A stretch of 64,000 nt of DNA from assembly GCA_025462725.1 (NCBI GenBank), contig JAOAPE010000001.1, forward strand, positions 248,001-312,000, in the 5' to 3' direction. Positions within the stretch are counted from its first letter, which is position 1; every line of letters starts with the position of its first letter. This stretch comes from Terriglobales bacterium. GTDB lineage: Bacteria; Acidobacteriota; Terriglobia; Terriglobales; Acidobacteriaceae. The translations under genes and the position numbers were made by a program. The notes under the pieces are model-generated. The model did not search any database. It worked only from the letters and a program-made list of their open reading frames with translations, and had not been told where the DNA came from. Shown here in pieces: positions 1 to 8,801 of this stretch.

Positions 1-2
1 TG

Positions 3-158
3 GATCGCTACGTTGTCGAGCGGTTGGAGACGAAGCTGAAACCAGGCTTCTGGAGAAATCTCGTTCGCGCCACCCTGAATCCCGCCCGCATCGGGGCAAA
101 CGCCCTTCGCATGAAGGCCCCTTGGTATCGCGACAACCGTCCAGCGCAAGGGGAGTAA
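3..158 (+). CDS. 3' end of an unidentified protein gene (partial)
   Basis: The window opens inside a plus-strand frame giving 51 residues that end ...APWYRDNRPAQGE, with a TAA stop at 156-158. The start lies outside the window. The sequence begins with a charged helix-like stretch (DRYVVERLETKLK) and ends in a basic, aromatic tail, which is plausible protein. I do not recognise the family. A minus-strand frame at 8-193 overlaps it but is Arg/Ser-rich and looks like an antisense shadow. Confidence 0.45.
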   Translation, partial: DRYVVERLETKLKPGFWRNLVRATLNPARIGANALRMKAPWYRDNRPAQGE

Positions 159-266
159 CACAGCAAGCGCCCCACTCTCCCGCAAGGACGCAACTGAAGT
201 TAGCGGCAAAAATCGCCCTGCTGTCGCGAGTGACATGCATTGCTGTTCAAACGGCAGACTGACGCT

Positions 267-647
267 TTAGGTTCCCGCTTCTCTCTCGCTGCTGGTCACC
301 ACGGCGAAGAATGCCGCAATCACTTCGCCATCATCACGCACAAACTTCATGTCGCGATACTTGATCGCGGAGGTCACGATAGAACCGTTCTTGTGCCGCC
401 CACGAAAGGTGATTGGAACATTGAACTGCGGAGTATCGATGGCCTGCTGAGCGTTTCTCATCTCTGCGTCATCCGCCAGCACGGATGGCCACGGAAGGTT
501 CTTTAACTCCTCCTCCGTATAGCCGAGCAGGTCACAAAACAACTGATTCACGCTGATAAATTTATGAGCGGCTCCATCGAACACGAATGCCGGCACTGGC
601 AGAATTTGGAGGGTTCGCTTCAGTTCTGCTTCATTGTTCCTGGGCAT
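267..647 (-). CDS. stand-alone PAS domain protein
   Basis: A 126-aa protein that is almost entirely one PAS domain (about residues 12-118). The core shows FVFDG, then FISVNQLFCDLLGYTEEEL (the conserved PAS helix region), and a later strand FRGRHKNGSIV typical of PAS folds. There is no attached kinase, GGDEF, HTH or receiver domain, so it can only sense or dimerise and must act through a partner. Family knowledge suggests binding of a small ligand or cofactor; the sequence does not show which. It stands alone, with 108 bp to the partial gene on its left and 185 bp to the next gene on its right. The C-terminal end (SSEREAGT) is short, so no output module has been lost within this frame. Confidence 0.85.
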   Translation of the reverse strand: MPRNNEAELKRTLQILPVPAFVFDGAAHKFISVNQLFCDLLGYTEEELKNLPWPSVLADDAEMRNAQQAIDTPQFNVPITFRGRHKNGSIVTSAIKYRDMKFVRDDGEVIAAFFAVVTSSEREAGT

Positions 648-832
648 GAAAAATGATTGTAGCAGGCCCTAACGCTGACGTTAGTACAGCCATTTCACTT
701 CCTGGAGAATGGCTAGAGCACAAACCAGTAATATCTCCGCCCTGAAGCTCTCAAATGCTGTCCCGCGCGAAAATCTAGACGTAGTGGCGCGGGCGACTGA
801 TGCCCCACGTTCGGAAGCTAACGTGGTAATCC

Positions 833-1111
833 TTACTGCTTCGGTGTATCAGGTGTGGTTTCGGTTTTCCCTTCGATTTTTCCAGCGCCCTTCTTGGTGG
901 CGTGAGCGCCTTTGTTCACGCCCTTTTTCGTTGCGTGCGTGGTCGCGTGATAACCCTTCGTGGTTCCCTTTTTTACCGCGCTGCCGGTTTTCTTAGCTGC
1001 ATTCGCGGTGGAATGGGCTGCGTCTTTGGTGTCGTCCTTCGCGGTGTCCTGCGCGAACGCCGTCAAAGACATCAGGCTGGCAAACAGAATTGCTGCTGCA
1101 AATTTCTTCAT
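833..1111 (-). CDS. small secreted Lys/Ala/Thr-rich protein
   Basis: A 92-aa protein with a clear Sec signal peptide (MKKFAAAILFASLMSLTAFA, cleavage before QDTAK). The mature part is low in complexity and very basic: repeated KKG/ATKKG blocks with His and Thr (residues 40-80), then an acidic TETTPDTPKQ tail. The start at 1109-1111 has a good ribosome site (AGGAG a few bases upstream); longer versions of the frame lack this and would bury the signal peptide. The repeats resemble histone-H1-like or PsiF-type tails, but I cannot assign a function. It could bind polyanions at the envelope; that is inference. It is divergent from the HGSNAT-like gene at 1226. Confidence 0.75.
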   Translation of the reverse strand: MKKFAAAILFASLMSLTAFAQDTAKDDTKDAAHSTANAAKKTGSAVKKGTTKGYHATTHATKKGVNKGAHATKKGAGKIEGKTETTPDTPKQ

Positions 1112-1225
1112 TGTGGAGCTCCTCAATTTTTTTTTATGGCTAGCAGGTGAGATGCGGGCCAATGCTGAATTGCTGTATCGCAAGCCGTGTTTTGGGAGAT
1201 ATACTGCCGACCATCGGCTGCCAGA

Positions 1226-2419
1226 ATGTCTGAATCCAATGTTGCGACAATCGAACGCGCTCAGGCGGAAATCCCCGCTCCAAACTTGAACCTGAGCGTC
1301 CCCGCTTCTTCGCGCATGGTCTCCCTCGACGTCTTCCGCGGCATGACCGTAGCCGCGATGATCTTGGTGAACAATTCCGGCGGCAGATCTTACGCGCCAC
1401 TGGAACACGCCGAATGGCACGGTTGGACACACACTGACCTGATATTTCCATTCTTCCTTTTCATCGCCGGTGTCTCTATGGCACTGTCGTTTTCCCGCCG
1501 CGTCGAAAAGGGCGACACCCGCCGGGCACTCCTTCTACACACCGTGAAACGCGGCGTCATCATCTTCGCCATCGGACTCTGGCTGAATCTCTTTCCATAT
1601 TTTTTCGACGCCGCTCGATATCAGAACCTCCGCATTCCCGGAGTCCTGCAACGCATCGGATTCTGTTACATCTTCGCCGGAGCCGCATACCTGCTGCTCA
1701 GTAAGCGCGCGCGGTTCGCATTCATCGTCACCGCGCTCCTCGGATACTGGGCCGCAATGACGCTGATCCCCGTTCCCGGAATCGGAGCCGGAGATCTCAG
1801 CCCCAACAACAATCTCGCCGCATACATCGACAACGCGATCTTTTCCGCAAAACACATGTGGCAACACCGCCCGTGGGATCCCGAAGGATTGCTCAGCAGC
1901 ATCCCCGCCATCTGCACTCTTCTGATCGGAACATTCGTCGGCGAGTGGATGCTCTCACTTCCCACTTGGCAGGACAAAATAAAACGCCTGGTCGCAGTCG
2001 GCCTCGCATTCATCATCGTCGGCGAACTCTGGTCGCTGGTCTTTCCCATCAACAAAAGTCTTTGGACCAGCTCCTACGTCATCTTCACCGCCGGTTACGC
2101 CATGCTTCTACTCGCAGCCTGCTATTGGCTTATCGACATTAGGGGATTCCGCGCCTGGGGCAAACCATTCCTCTTCTTCGGAATGAATGCGATTCTAGCG
2201 TTCACCCTTTCCACCTTCGTCGCCAAGAACCTACTTATATATAGGGTGCAAACTGCGAAGGGATCGACCTCAGCCTATTCATGGATTGCGCAGCACTGGT
2301 TCCGCCCCTACTTCGCAGACCCGCGCAACGCCTCCCTCGCATTCGCGTTGACTTACGCTTCCATCTGGATGCTGCTTATGTGGTGGCTGCATGAGAAGAA
2401 GATATTCCTGAAAATCTGA
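1226..2419 (+). CDS. HGSNAT-like membrane acyltransferase (DUF5009 family)
   Basis: A polytopic inner-membrane protein of about 397 aa. The N-terminal motif MVSLDVFRGMTVAAMILVNN and the following EHAEWHGWTHTDLIFPFFLF are the hallmark of the heparan-alpha-glucosaminide N-acetyltransferase catalytic family (bacterial NagX/DUF5009). These enzymes use a membrane histidine to pass an acyl group across the bilayer to a sugar. About ten hydrophobic segments follow, with short loops. I chose the ATG at 1226 (MSESNVATIE), because the upstream ATG at 1187 adds only a Cys/Trp-containing stretch with no family likeness; neither start has a strong ribosome site. It is not clearly in an operon. The substrate is unknown; a cell-wall or oligosaccharide amino sugar is the family expectation. 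Confidence 0.85.
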   Translation: MSESNVATIERAQAEIPAPNLNLSVPASSRMVSLDVFRGMTVAAMILVNNSGGRSYAPLEHAEWHGWTHTDLIFPFFLFIAGVSMALSFSRRVEKGDTRRALLLHTVKRGVIIFAIGLWLNLFPYFFDAARYQNLRIPGVLQRIGFCYIFAGAAYLLLSKRARFAFIVTALLGYWAAMTLIPVPGIGAGDLSPNNNLAAYIDNAIFSAKHMWQHRPWDPEGLLSSIPAICTLLIGTFVGEWMLSLPTWQDKIKRLVAVGLAFIIVGELWSLVFPINKSLWTSSYVIFTAGYAMLLLAACYWLIDIRGFRAWGKPFLFFGMNAILAFTLSTFVAKNLLIYRVQTAKGSTSAYSWIAQHWFRPYFADPRNASLAFALTYASIWMLLMWWLHEKKIFLKI

Positions 2420-2599
2420 TCAGCAGAGTTGCTGCAACAGCTCTCTTCCAGTGCTGCTGACCCGAGTACCTCGAATAACGCCAAGTCGCGACATCTCCAA
2501 AGGTATGTTGTTCCATCCTAGTTACTACTTTGCTAACCCCAAGAGGACACGTTCCCCGCTCGTAAGGCAGTGAAGAATTTTCCTGAATAGGTACACACC

Positions 2600-3163
2600 A
2601 TGAGCGGAACCAGGACCAAAGTGTTTCAAATCGCCGCAAAGGTTTTTCTACCTTTGCTGGCATTGATGTTCACAGCCACAATTGCAAGCGCGCACGAAAT
2701 TCCCAAACCGTGCGATTTCGTTACCGGTGGCGGTTGGGTGCCCCAAACTTCTCCCACAGCTCTGAAAACGTCCAACGGCAAAGCCAACTTCGGTCTCGTT
2801 GCCGGATGCAAGCACCACGCATTCTGGGGACATCTCAATTTCATTGACCACACCAACAAGCTGCACGTGAACAGCACCAGCATCGTGAGTTACACCATGA
2901 TCGTCGGCCAATCGTTGCGACGCGATTTCTGCGGCACTGCTCGCACCAACCTCTACGGCGACGTGAAATTCCACGTAGTCGTCGTCGACAATGGCGAGCC
3001 CGGCAAACACGATCGTTTCGGCATCTCGCTCTCTAACGGATACATGCTCCACACCCGCTATCTCGGCGGAGGAAACATCCAACTGCACAAGCCCAATCCG
3101 TCAACAACGCCTCCGGCAACGTTCACGGAATGTGACAAGCTTGCGCCGAATCCGTTCAAGTAG
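2600..3163 (+). CDS. secreted post-COAP-1 domain protein
   Basis: A 187-aa protein with an N-terminal signal peptide (hydrophobic LPLLALMFTATIASA, cleavage before HEIP). The mature part carries FVTGGGW, KANFGLVAGCK and the HLNFIDH...LHVNST stretch, the signature of the post-COAP-1 module, a small beta-rich domain that often sits at the C-terminus of bacterial surface and adhesin proteins. Here it is a free-standing exported domain. Four Cys in the mature protein (CDF, GCK, FCG, ECD) could form disulphides outside the cytoplasm. A carboxypeptidase-regulatory-like secreted protein follows on the same strand. The biochemical role is not known to me. Confidence 0.8.
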   Translation: MSGTRTKVFQIAAKVFLPLLALMFTATIASAHEIPKPCDFVTGGGWVPQTSPTALKTSNGKANFGLVAGCKHHAFWGHLNFIDHTNKLHVNSTSIVSYTMIVGQSLRRDFCGTARTNLYGDVKFHVVVVDNGEPGKHDRFGISLSNGYMLHTRYLGGGNIQLHKPNPSTTPPATFTECDKLAPNPFK

Positions 3164-3229
3164 GAATCTCTGCGATGGCGATCGCCGCACGGCAGCAAGT
3201 CCGCCGTGTGGCCGACGCAGCAGAAACAA

Positions 3230-4813
3230 ATGAAACATCATCTCCAACTCGCATTTTTCATTCTGCTTGCCTCCTCGTTTCTATGCGTGGCCCAGGAGCA
3301 GAATGCAACCGCGCCTCAACTCTCCACACTTTCAGGCCATGTGCTCCGCGCCGCCACCGGCGAAGCATTGCGTGAAGCGGAAGTAGTTCTCCAGAGCACA
3401 ACCAACGAAGCGCAAAAGTATAAAGCCAGATCCGACGCCCGCGGCTCCTTCTCCATCGCCAACATCGCGCCCGGAACTTACAAGGTCAAAGCCAAGCACT
3501 ATGGATACGCTCCCCAGAATTACGAATCTGCGTTGGTGATCAAGCCCGCGCAGAACGTCAGTGACATAACTCTGCGCCTCGTTGCCGACGCCGTCGTCAC
3601 TGGCACCGTTGTTGACGAATTCGGCGAGCCCATTCCCGGCATCGAAGTCCACGCCTTGCGCGCAGCAGATAAACGCGTCGCCAGCACCCAGTCCACGCAG
3701 ACCGCAAGAGTTTCCATCACCAACGATCTCGGACAGTACCGTCTTTTCGGTCTCACTCCCGGCGAGTATTACCTCAGCGCCGTGGACACAGGTTCGCGCG
3801 AACTCACGGCTTACAGCGGAGAAAGCGAAGCTACGGATTTGCCGGAGCCAAGTTATCCACCGATCTTTTATCCCGGCACTACTCAGAAGCAAGAAGCATC
3901 AGCGGTCCAGTTGAAACCCGGTGAAGAGACGCGAATCGATTTCAAGTTGCAGCGGATGAAGTCGGTCTCTGTCTCCGGAATCGTCGTCCTTCCGGGACGC
4001 AGGCCCGCAGCAAACATGCAAGTCATGCTTGAGAACGGCAGCGTGCAGACTGCATTTCAAAATGTTGTGACCACAGATCAGTCAGGCCGATTCGTCATCC
4101 GCGGTATCTTTCCCGGTTTATACGCAATAGCGGCTACTGATCATGAAAACGTGCTGGGTTCACGCGAGACGATTCAGGTCACAGAAGAAGACACAAAAGG
4201 TATCGAACTTCTCTTGTCTCCAGCACAGCGGATCATGGGCAAGGTCGTTGTGAACGGCAAGTCCCCGGATTTCGCTGCGCATCCCGCAATCGTTTGGCTG
4301 CGTGCCATCGATGGCGTCGAAAACGGATTCAGCGCCGGGGAGATTCATTCCGATGGCAGTTTCCTGCTCATGCCAGAAATTGGCGAGAACACATATAAGG
4401 TGGAAGTCAGCGATCTTCCCGAGGGCTTCTACTTGAAAGAAGCGCGATACGGCACGCAGGACGCACTCGAAAGTGGCATCGCCATTTCCAATCGCGCGCC
4501 CGCGGAGAAACTAGTTGTGACACTCAGTGACGGTGCGGCGCAGATCAACGGACATATAAGCCAGCAGGGAAGCCCGCTTACCGGCGCCACTCTTGAAGCC
4601 GTCAGCGAATCGCAAAACCAACTCTCTGCTACCGTTGCCACTACAGATGAACAGGGCGCATTTCAATTTAGTGATCTTGCTCCCGGCGAATACCAGATCA
4701 TTAAACCTAATGAAAACGTTTGGCCGGAGCGACAGCAACGAGTGTTGACAATCATCGTTCTCTCTCAAGGTGACCGAAAAGAATTGCAGCTGAGCCTGGC
4801 TCCCAACCAGTAG
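3230..4813 (+). CDS. secreted protein with repeated carboxypeptidase-regulatory-like (Ig-type) domains
   Basis: About 527 aa. A signal peptide (MKHHLQLAFFILLASSFLCVA) is followed by repeated beta-sandwich units marked by the recurring pattern G-x-V/I...G-x-F-x-I/F...L-x-P-G-x-Y. Visible units are SGHVLRAATGEAL...ARGSFSIANIAPGTYKV, VTGTVVDEFGEPIPG...YRLFGLTPGEYYL, VSGIVVLPGRRPA...FVIRGIFPGLYAI, and ...FQFSDLAPGEYQI near the end. No catalytic domain is present. The start at 3230 is chosen because it puts the signal peptide at the N-terminus. Such all-regulatory-domain proteins are common in Acidobacteriota and are probably periplasmic or surface-bound carbohydrate or protein binders (inference). 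It is on the same strand as the phosphodiesterase gene that follows 108 bp later. Confidence 0.82.
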   Translation: MKHHLQLAFFILLASSFLCVAQEQNATAPQLSTLSGHVLRAATGEALREAEVVLQSTTNEAQKYKARSDARGSFSIANIAPGTYKVKAKHYGYAPQNYESALVIKPAQNVSDITLRLVADAVVTGTVVDEFGEPIPGIEVHALRAADKRVASTQSTQTARVSITNDLGQYRLFGLTPGEYYLSAVDTGSRELTAYSGESEATDLPEPSYPPIFYPGTTQKQEASAVQLKPGEETRIDFKLQRMKSVSVSGIVVLPGRRPAANMQVMLENGSVQTAFQNVVTTDQSGRFVIRGIFPGLYAIAATDHENVLGSRETIQVTEEDTKGIELLLSPAQRIMGKVVVNGKSPDFAAHPAIVWLRAIDGVENGFSAGEIHSDGSFLLMPEIGENTYKVEVSDLPEGFYLKEARYGTQDALESGIAISNRAPAEKLVVTLSDGAAQINGHISQQGSPLTGATLEAVSESQNQLSATVATTDEQGAFQFSDLAPGEYQIIKPNENVWPERQQRVLTIIVLSQGDRKELQLSLAPNQ

Positions 4814-4921
4814 CTCTCTGAACTTGCTGGACAATCTCCCACATTGAATTTAACTTTGTTGTATTCAGTTGCGGTCACAACTGATCACCTCAAATTGTTA
4901 TTGCATACCCAAAAAGGAAAG

Positions 4922-6178
4922 ATGCGGGTAGCACTTCTGAACACGCTCGTATGCGTGTTCTTCAGCGCCGTCGTGTCTGCGCAAACTGCCGCCAAGAAGA
5001 TTGACGACCTGCGCCCAACGGTGCTGCTCGTCTCCATCGACGGATTCCGCCCCGATTATCTCGACCGCACTCCCAGCCCCAACCTGCACAAACTCGCTGC
5101 GGGTGGAGTACTCGGCAGCCTCATTCCCTGTTTTCCATCCAAGACTTTTCCCAACCATTACTCCATCGTCACTGGGCTTTATCCTGCTGAACACGGAATT
5201 GTGGCGAACACATTTGAAGATGCTCGACTCGGGACTTTCAAACTTTCCGATCACGATCAGCTTGTGAAAACCGGATGGTGGGGCGGCGAGCCAATCTGGG
5301 TGACGGCCGAAAAACAACATCAGGCCACCGGCATCGAGTACTGGCCCGGCGCTGAAGCTGAGATCGAAGGCGTCCGCCCCGAACACTATGAGGCCTACGA
5401 TAAGAAGAAAAGTTCGATGGCTCGCGCCGAACAAATCTTAAACTGGTTCGATCTGCCCGCCGAAAAGCGTCCTACATTTCTGAGCGTCTACTTCGATATC
5501 GTTGACACCGCCGGACACGATTTCGGTCCTGACTCCGAAGAAGTGAAGCAGGAGATCTCCAAAGTTGACGATGCCATCGGAAAGATCCTCAGCGGATTCG
5601 AAGAGCGCGGCATCTCCGACAAGGTAAACGTGATCATTGTTGCCGACCACGGCATGGCCCCCGTTTCAAAAGATCGCGTCGTTTTATTAGACGACTACCT
5701 CGACCCCTCAAAGTTGGAAATGGTCGAGCAGGGTCCAGCGATGCTCTTTAGGATTAACGATCCCAATCCCAAGAAGATTTTGAAGTCGATGTCCAAAGTT
5801 CCGCACCTGAAAGTCTATTCGCGCGATTCAACACCCAAGCGCTGGCACTATCGCATTAATCCTCGCATCACTCCGTTCGTCGGCATGGTGGATGAAAGCT
5901 GGGTGGTCACTTCGAAAAAGTATCTGGCTGCTCATCCCAAGTACGTCATCGGCGGCCAACATGGATTCGATAACAATCTATATTCCATGCGCGCAATATT
6001 CATTGGCCATGGCCCTGCATTCAAATCGGGCACGACTCTCGCTCCCGTTGAGAACGTGAATATCTACCCCGTGATGGCGAAGATCCTCGGCCTGAATCCG
6101 GCGAAAACAGAAGGCAAGCTTGCGGCATTTGCTCCAGCTCTGACGGGCACGAACGCAATGGCAGCCGCAGCTAAGTAA
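4922..6178 (+). CDS. exported ectonucleotide pyrophosphatase/phosphodiesterase-like enzyme
   Basis: A 418-aa enzyme of the alkaline-phosphatase superfamily, NPP branch. The start at 4922 has an AGGAAAG ribosome site and places a signal peptide first (MRVALLNTLVCVFFSAVVSA). Metal and active-site residues are visible: D40 in LLVSIDGFRPDYL, nucleophile T75 in FPSKTFPNHYSIVTG, the VDTAGHDFGP metal site, ADHGM, and the late histidine in GGQHGFDN. The family cleaves phosphodiester or pyrophosphate bonds of nucleotides or lipids in the periplasm; the exact substrate cannot be read from sequence. The domain is complete and there is no C-terminal anchor. The next gene (ICMT-like) begins 19 bp downstream, so the two are likely co-transcribed. 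Confidence 0.9.
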   Translation: MRVALLNTLVCVFFSAVVSAQTAAKKIDDLRPTVLLVSIDGFRPDYLDRTPSPNLHKLAAGGVLGSLIPCFPSKTFPNHYSIVTGLYPAEHGIVANTFEDARLGTFKLSDHDQLVKTGWWGGEPIWVTAEKQHQATGIEYWPGAEAEIEGVRPEHYEAYDKKKSSMARAEQILNWFDLPAEKRPTFLSVYFDIVDTAGHDFGPDSEEVKQEISKVDDAIGKILSGFEERGISDKVNVIIVADHGMAPVSKDRVVLLDDYLDPSKLEMVEQGPAMLFRINDPNPKKILKSMSKVPHLKVYSRDSTPKRWHYRINPRITPFVGMVDESWVVTSKKYLAAHPKYVIGGQHGFDNNLYSMRAIFIGHGPAFKSGTTLAPVENVNIYPVMAKILGLNPAKTEGKLAAFAPALTGTNAMAAAAK

Positions 6179-6196
6179 GCAACACTCCGGAGGTCA

Positions 6197-6754
6197 ATGA
6201 AGATGAGAGCCAGCAATTGGGAATTCTCCAACCGCGCCTTGTTCTTCGGAATGGTCTTTGCCATTAGCTTCCCTCTCTACGCCATCGATCACGAGAACTC
6301 CGCAGCCGTGATGTCTCATTTTCTCGGAACGAGACTCGTCGTCAACGAAGATCTGATCGCTCGAACTCTCTTTGCGTTTGGCGCTGCTCTCGTCGCCCTC
6401 GCCGCTCTCATCCGTACATGGGCCTCCGCTTTCCTCCACGCGAACGTTGTCTATGCTTCTGAAGTGAAAACCGCTGCTCTCGTTGCAGACGGCCCTTATC
6501 GCCGCGTTCGCAATCCACTTTACCTAGCCAACATACTCATGACGTTAGGACTCGCTCCCATGATGAGCCGCCTCGGCTTCGTCGTCGCGATTACCGCGAT
6601 GATCGTCTTCTGCTATCGGCTCATCCTGCGCGAAGAAGACGAACTTCATCAGACTCAGGGCGAAGGGTATGACAACTTCGCAAGGCCGTCCCCCGACTCT
6701 GGCCGTCGCTCACGCCGCGAGTCGCGCCCGCCGGCGCCAAGGCGAATTGGTTAG
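6197..6754 (+). CDS. isoprenylcysteine carboxyl methyltransferase-like membrane protein, frameshifted C-terminus
   Basis: A 185-aa frame with a strong ribosome site (GGAGG before the ATG). The N-terminal part has several membrane segments and the family motif VADGPYRRVRNPLYLANILMTLGL, typical of the ICMT/PEMT-like methyltransferases that use S-adenosylmethionine at the membrane. At about 6680 the reading changes: ...EGYDNF continues as Arg/Pro-rich residues to a stop at 6752-6754. The expected family continuation KAVPRLWPSLTPRV... is encoded in the next frame and runs to a stop at 6910-6912. A single missing base (making F-C-K-A-V-P-R) would restore one protein of about 238 aa. So this is either an inactivated gene or a sequence error. 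Confidence 0.8.
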   Translation: MKMRASNWEFSNRALFFGMVFAISFPLYAIDHENSAAVMSHFLGTRLVVNEDLIARTLFAFGAALVALAALIRTWASAFLHANVVYASEVKTAALVADGPYRRVRNPLYLANILMTLGLAPMMSRLGFVVAITAMIVFCYRLILREEDELHQTQGEGYDNFARPSPDSGRRSRRESRPPAPRRIG

Positions 6755-6912
6755 CCGGATTCAAAGCTGAACTCTGGTATTGGGGATTTGCTTGCGCCGC
6801 CGCCGCTTTCGCCATCACGCTCAACATCAAGACCTTTTTCGTGATTCTCGCCGCCAGCATCGCGGTCTTTTGGATCTCCAGCATGGCCATGCAGCGGCGC
6901 TCCACCACCTAA
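6680..6912 (+). pseudogene. displaced C-terminal part of the ICMT-like gene (second frame)
   Basis: In the frame shifted by one base from the upstream gene, this stretch encodes KAVPRLWPSLTPRV, a linker, then two hydrophobic segments (LWYWGFACAAAAFAITL and FFVILAASIAVFWISS), ending MQRRSTT and a TAA at 6910-6912. RLWPSLTPR right after a conserved Tyr/Phe is what I expect in full-length members of this family, so this is the rest of the 6197 gene and not a separate gene. It has no start codon or ribosome site of its own. Confidence 0.7.
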
Positions 6913-7061
6913 CCCCCAATTATCTGCAACAAAACTCGCATTCCTGAGTTCTAATAAATTGCAGCCGCACACGGTTCTTGGCTCTGAGTTGAAGTTCTTC
7001 GTCCCCTTCGTGTGAAGAGGTTTGGGACTTACCATAAAATCACGCAGTTAAATCTTTCCCA

Positions 7062-8366
7062 ATGACCAGAACGCTCCGAATAATCTGCCTTGCAATCATC
7101 TTCTCGGCCATCTTCTTCTCTGGCTTCGGCAATACCTCCGCGAGCGCCGCTGACCAGCACGAAAAGCATCCCCTCAGAAAGCTCGATCTCCCCGTTCAAG
7201 ATTGGATTACCCAGGGCGAACACACTGATTTTCCTTGGAAGGTCGAGATTTCCAAGCCCGTTCTAAATTACGAGCAAAGGATTCTCGTGAAGGTCACCGC
7301 CGCCGTTCGCGCTGACAAGTTGCAGGAGCAAAGTGTCACGCGCGATCTTCACTTCATCGTAAAAATGGCTGACGAGAGTGGCAAGTGGACCACCACAGAA
7401 AGCTACACGCCTTTTCCCATCGTGCAAAAGATGGACCGCCACTCTGACGTGCAGATGGAAACTGAGATGTATATACAGCCCGGCAAGTACCGCATTGCCA
7501 CCATCGTTTACGACTCTGTCTTGAAGCAGCGCAACCTCGCCTTCAACAAAGTCGAGATTAATGCCGTCCCGCACGATCCTCTGCCGGAACTACAGAAAAA
7601 TCTTCCGCAAGTGGAATACCTCCCCGGCAGCTCTGAAGGTGATGACTTGTTCGGCGAGGAGCACGTCACTTTGCCGGTCGCAACTTTACGTCCCGTCCAG
7701 CTCGATATCATCATCGACACCGGCAAGTATGAGGACGCTGAAGATCGCACAACCGGTCCTATAGACACCGATCAATACGGGCGCAGGCTTCCCCGCCGTC
7801 TCGGTCGCTTTCCGGTTGCGGCACCAGTGAAAGACTCCGTCTACCTCACACGACTCTTGCAATCCGCTGCGGTGCTCAGTGGTATCAAGCCGAGTGACGG
7901 ATGCGTGCGCGTCACGGCTCTTGACCCGCTGAAACGAAGAATGATCTTTGCGCCCACACAGGTCAACAAATTGGATTGGGAAACATGGCGCGAAAAACTG
8001 CTCGCCAAAGATGGTGATCTCGTCAACGTTGCTGATTATGCTGGCCGCCGCGAAGCGCCCAAGTTCTTTCAGGAGCAACTCGAATCAGTGATGGCAGAGC
8101 CGGGAGAATGCAGATCCGCCGCGCGCATCATCCTGGTTCTTTCCAACGGAAAACATTTTGCCGACAAGACCACTAAACCGCGTGTAGACCCGCATCGCTG
8201 CGCCGGAAAATGCGAGATCTTCTATTTGCACCAGGAAGGCCGCGAAGAGCACGATTCTGACGAACTAAAAATAATGTTAAGCGCCGCCACCATCCTCGAC
8301 GCCAAAGACCCCGCACAATTCCGCCAAAAACTCGCCGACCTCATCAAAATGATTGAGCGGCAGTGA
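7062..8366 (+). CDS. secreted protein of unknown function
   Basis: A 434-aa protein with a signal peptide (hydrophobic IICLAIIFSAIFFSGF, likely cleavage after ASAADQ). The N-terminal third is predicted beta-rich (QRILVKVTAAVRADKL...HFIVKMADESGKW...YIQPGKYRIATIVYD). The middle contains LRPVQLDIIIDTGKYED and the C-terminal part AARIILVLSNGKHFAD. These faintly recall VWFA-related proteins common in Acidobacteriota, but no DxSxS metal site is evident. Two cysteines near the end (HRCAGKCEIF) may form a disulphide. There is no clear ribosome site before the ATG. It ends one base before the convergent lipoprotein gene. I do not assign a function. Confidence 0.75.
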   Translation: MTRTLRIICLAIIFSAIFFSGFGNTSASAADQHEKHPLRKLDLPVQDWITQGEHTDFPWKVEISKPVLNYEQRILVKVTAAVRADKLQEQSVTRDLHFIVKMADESGKWTTTESYTPFPIVQKMDRHSDVQMETEMYIQPGKYRIATIVYDSVLKQRNLAFNKVEINAVPHDPLPELQKNLPQVEYLPGSSEGDDLFGEEHVTLPVATLRPVQLDIIIDTGKYEDAEDRTTGPIDTDQYGRRLPRRLGRFPVAAPVKDSVYLTRLLQSAAVLSGIKPSDGCVRVTALDPLKRRMIFAPTQVNKLDWETWREKLLAKDGDLVNVADYAGRREAPKFFQEQLESVMAEPGECRSAARIILVLSNGKHFADKTTKPRVDPHRCAGKCEIFYLHQEGREEHDSDELKIMLSAATILDAKDPAQFRQKLADLIKMIERQ

Positions 8367-8771
8367 TCACTTTACGTAATCAAGCTCGTGGGAAACTTTG
8401 GGACCACAACGTACGATGATTGGACCCATGTGAACACCATTAGGAAGCAACTCTGCTGGGGAACTCATACCGCCGACATGGGTTCCTCTTCCGTCCTTCA
8501 AAAAATCTAGGAATGGTGTAAATTCCACTGTCTTGAATTCATTGTCAACGCTCCAGGTTCCCTCAAGATGACTAATTTCACCGTTGCTCGTAACTACAGA
8601 TTGCACAAAAGAATGGTTTCTATTCATCTTTAAGGTAATGGTTTCGCAGGTCGCTTCCGCCTTGTAGGTGCCAACGAGCAAGCGGTCACTTGTTACGGAG
8701 CACCCTTGCAAAGACAGCAATGGAACAATCAAAAAGAAGCGATACGCTAACTGACCCATCTTCCGCGCCAT
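8367..8771 (-). CDS. small lipoprotein of unknown function
   Basis: About 134 aa from the ATG at 8771 (MARKMGQLAYRFFLIVPLLSLQGC). The LSLQGC lipobox marks a signal-peptidase II lipoprotein with the lipidated cysteine at about residue 24. The rest is a small beta-rich domain (LVGTYKAEATCETITLKM...GTWSVDNEFKTVEF) resembling the lipocalin-like or META-type small domains that describe deviation from a blank state; the likeness is weak. Two further cysteines (ATCET, IVRCG) may pair. An upstream ATG at 8801 adds ten basic residues and is less likely. It is convergent with the preceding plus-strand gene with no gap. Confidence 0.65.
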   Translation of the reverse strand: MARKMGQLAYRFFLIVPLLSLQGCSVTSDRLLVGTYKAEATCETITLKMNRNHSFVQSVVTSNGEISHLEGTWSVDNEFKTVEFTPFLDFLKDGRGTHVGGMSSPAELLPNGVHMGPIIVRCGPKVSHELDYVK

Positions 8772-8801
8772 TAAATGCCGCTCTCTCACTTTCAACAACA
8801 A

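Noticed and set aside
8-193. Minus-strand 61-aa frame at the window start
   Set aside because: The plus-strand frame 3-158 reads as normal protein; the minus frame is Arg/Ser/Phe-mixed with no family features and no ribosome site.
3853-3861. TTATCCACC, near DnaA box
   Set aside because: Single site inside a coding region far from replication genes; expected by chance.
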